A stretch of 13,028 nt of DNA from contig SKRJ01000088.1 in the NCBI GenBank assembly GCA_007118555.1, positions 1 through 13,028 of the forward strand, read 5' to 3'. This DNA comes from Anaerolineae bacterium (GTDB taxonomy: Bacteria > Chloroflexota > Anaerolineae > UBA1429). Of this stretch, positions 12,790-13,028 are shown piece by piece. The stretch's first letter is position 1, and every line of letters starts with the position of its first letter. Position numbers and translations under genes: made by a program. The notes under the pieces were generated by a model. It worked only from the letters and a program-made list of their open reading frames with translations. It had not been told where the DNA came from and searched no databases.

Positions 12790-13028
12790 GGCGCGCCCTC
12801 GCCCTGGTCGGCGATGGCCTGCTCCAGCACCGCCACCAGCTCTCGGTTGCTGGGGATCAACGAGGAAAAGGCGAGCTCACCGTTGATCATGATGCAGGGC
12901 AGGTTTGCGATGCCCATGGCCTTGAGTCGGACGATATTCTCGGGGATCGTGGCCTTGTACTCGACCATGTCCACCTGACCCTCCAGCTCGGCTACGGCGC
13001 GCTGAGTCGCGACGAGCATATAGCCGCA
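12786..13028 (-). CDS. Thioredoxin-like protein (partial, N-terminus outside window)
   Basis: The last 80 residues of a thioredoxin-fold protein are visible; the frame stays open to the edge, reading C-G-Y before an internal Met. The cis-proline motif is seen in IANLPCIMING, followed by a strand and the terminal helix (NRELVAVLEQAIADQ), as in small thioredoxin or glutaredoxin-like proteins. The Cys at the very edge could be the second Cys of an active-site CxxC, but the first would lie outside the window. A further Cys follows the cis-proline, which is uncommon. The stop codon overlaps the CobW-type start codon by four bases. Coupling of a thiol carrier with a CxCC metallochaperone suggests metal or thiol delivery to a shared client. 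Confidence 0.7.
   Translation of the reverse strand, partial: CGYMLVATQRAVAELEGQVDMVEYKATIPENIVRLKAMGIANLPCIMINGELAFSSLIPSNRELVAVLEQAIADQGEGAP

Noticed and set aside
11578..12978. 466-codon plus-strand open frame
   Set aside because: It lies opposite the CobW-type GTPase, which has complete Walker A, CFCC and NKVD motifs, and it overlaps the dehydrogenase end and a terminator. It shows no domain and is a GC-driven shadow.
1..13028. CRISPR array, tRNA or rRNA gene
   Set aside because: I saw no regularly spaced direct repeats, no tRNA cloverleaf and no rRNA-like sequence on either strand.

Overview
The window is GC-rich bacterial DNA with strong GGAGG-type ribosome-binding sites and sigma70-like promoters. 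The gene mix is a CehA/McbA-type metallohydrolase, a G3E/CobW GTPase beside a thioredoxin-like protein, an isolated molbindin, and radical SAM enzymes. That mix suggests an environmental, possibly anaerobic lineage such as Chloroflexota. The taxon is an inference from gene content and style; no marker gene is present.

Layout, left to right. (1) 2-148 (+): the 3' end of an unrecognised gene. (2) 170-3738 (-): a compact four-gene cassette. In transcription order it encodes a 79-aa protein, a 96-aa protein, a radical SAM enzyme with SPASM-like auxiliary cysteines, and a radical SAM enzyme carrying an internal PDZ domain and a DUF512-like C-terminus. (3) 3739-4152: a 414-bp divergent control region. 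It holds one promoter for each direction and, on the cassette side, a leader with two hairpins. The second hairpin is a textbook intrinsic terminator placed before the first gene. (4) 4153-5229 (+): ketopantoate reductase family. (5) 5391-5603 (+): molbindin, then 5688-6653 (+): an APH-fold phosphotransferase. (6) 6655-7755 (-): a serine beta-lactamase-like hydrolase, convergent with the phosphotransferase and one base away from it. (7) 7996-10548 (+): a large CehA/McbA-type metallohydrolase, then 10665-11627 (+): a D-2-hydroxyacid dehydrogenase with its own promoter and a good terminator. (8) 11713-13028 (-): a CobW-type GTPase translationally coupled to a thioredoxin-like protein that runs off the window.

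The best candidate for an undescribed system is the minus-strand radical SAM cassette. The two enzymes and two small proteins are tightly packed. The 79-aa protein shares a short module (V-x-I-D/E-x-F-A-F-x3-P-x-E) with the N-terminus of the PDZ/DUF512 enzyme, where a degenerate second copy is also visible. The cassette appears to be controlled by transcription attenuation: a possible 40-codon leader ORF ends inside the terminator hairpin. A 21-bp perfect inverted repeat flanks the 96-aa gene and would form a long-range stem in the mRNA. Together these suggest a tightly regulated peptide- or protein-modifying, or cofactor-building, operon. The substrate cannot be read from the sequence.

The remaining genes look like ordinary accessory metabolism. 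The large antisense open frames opposite them are GC-driven shadows.
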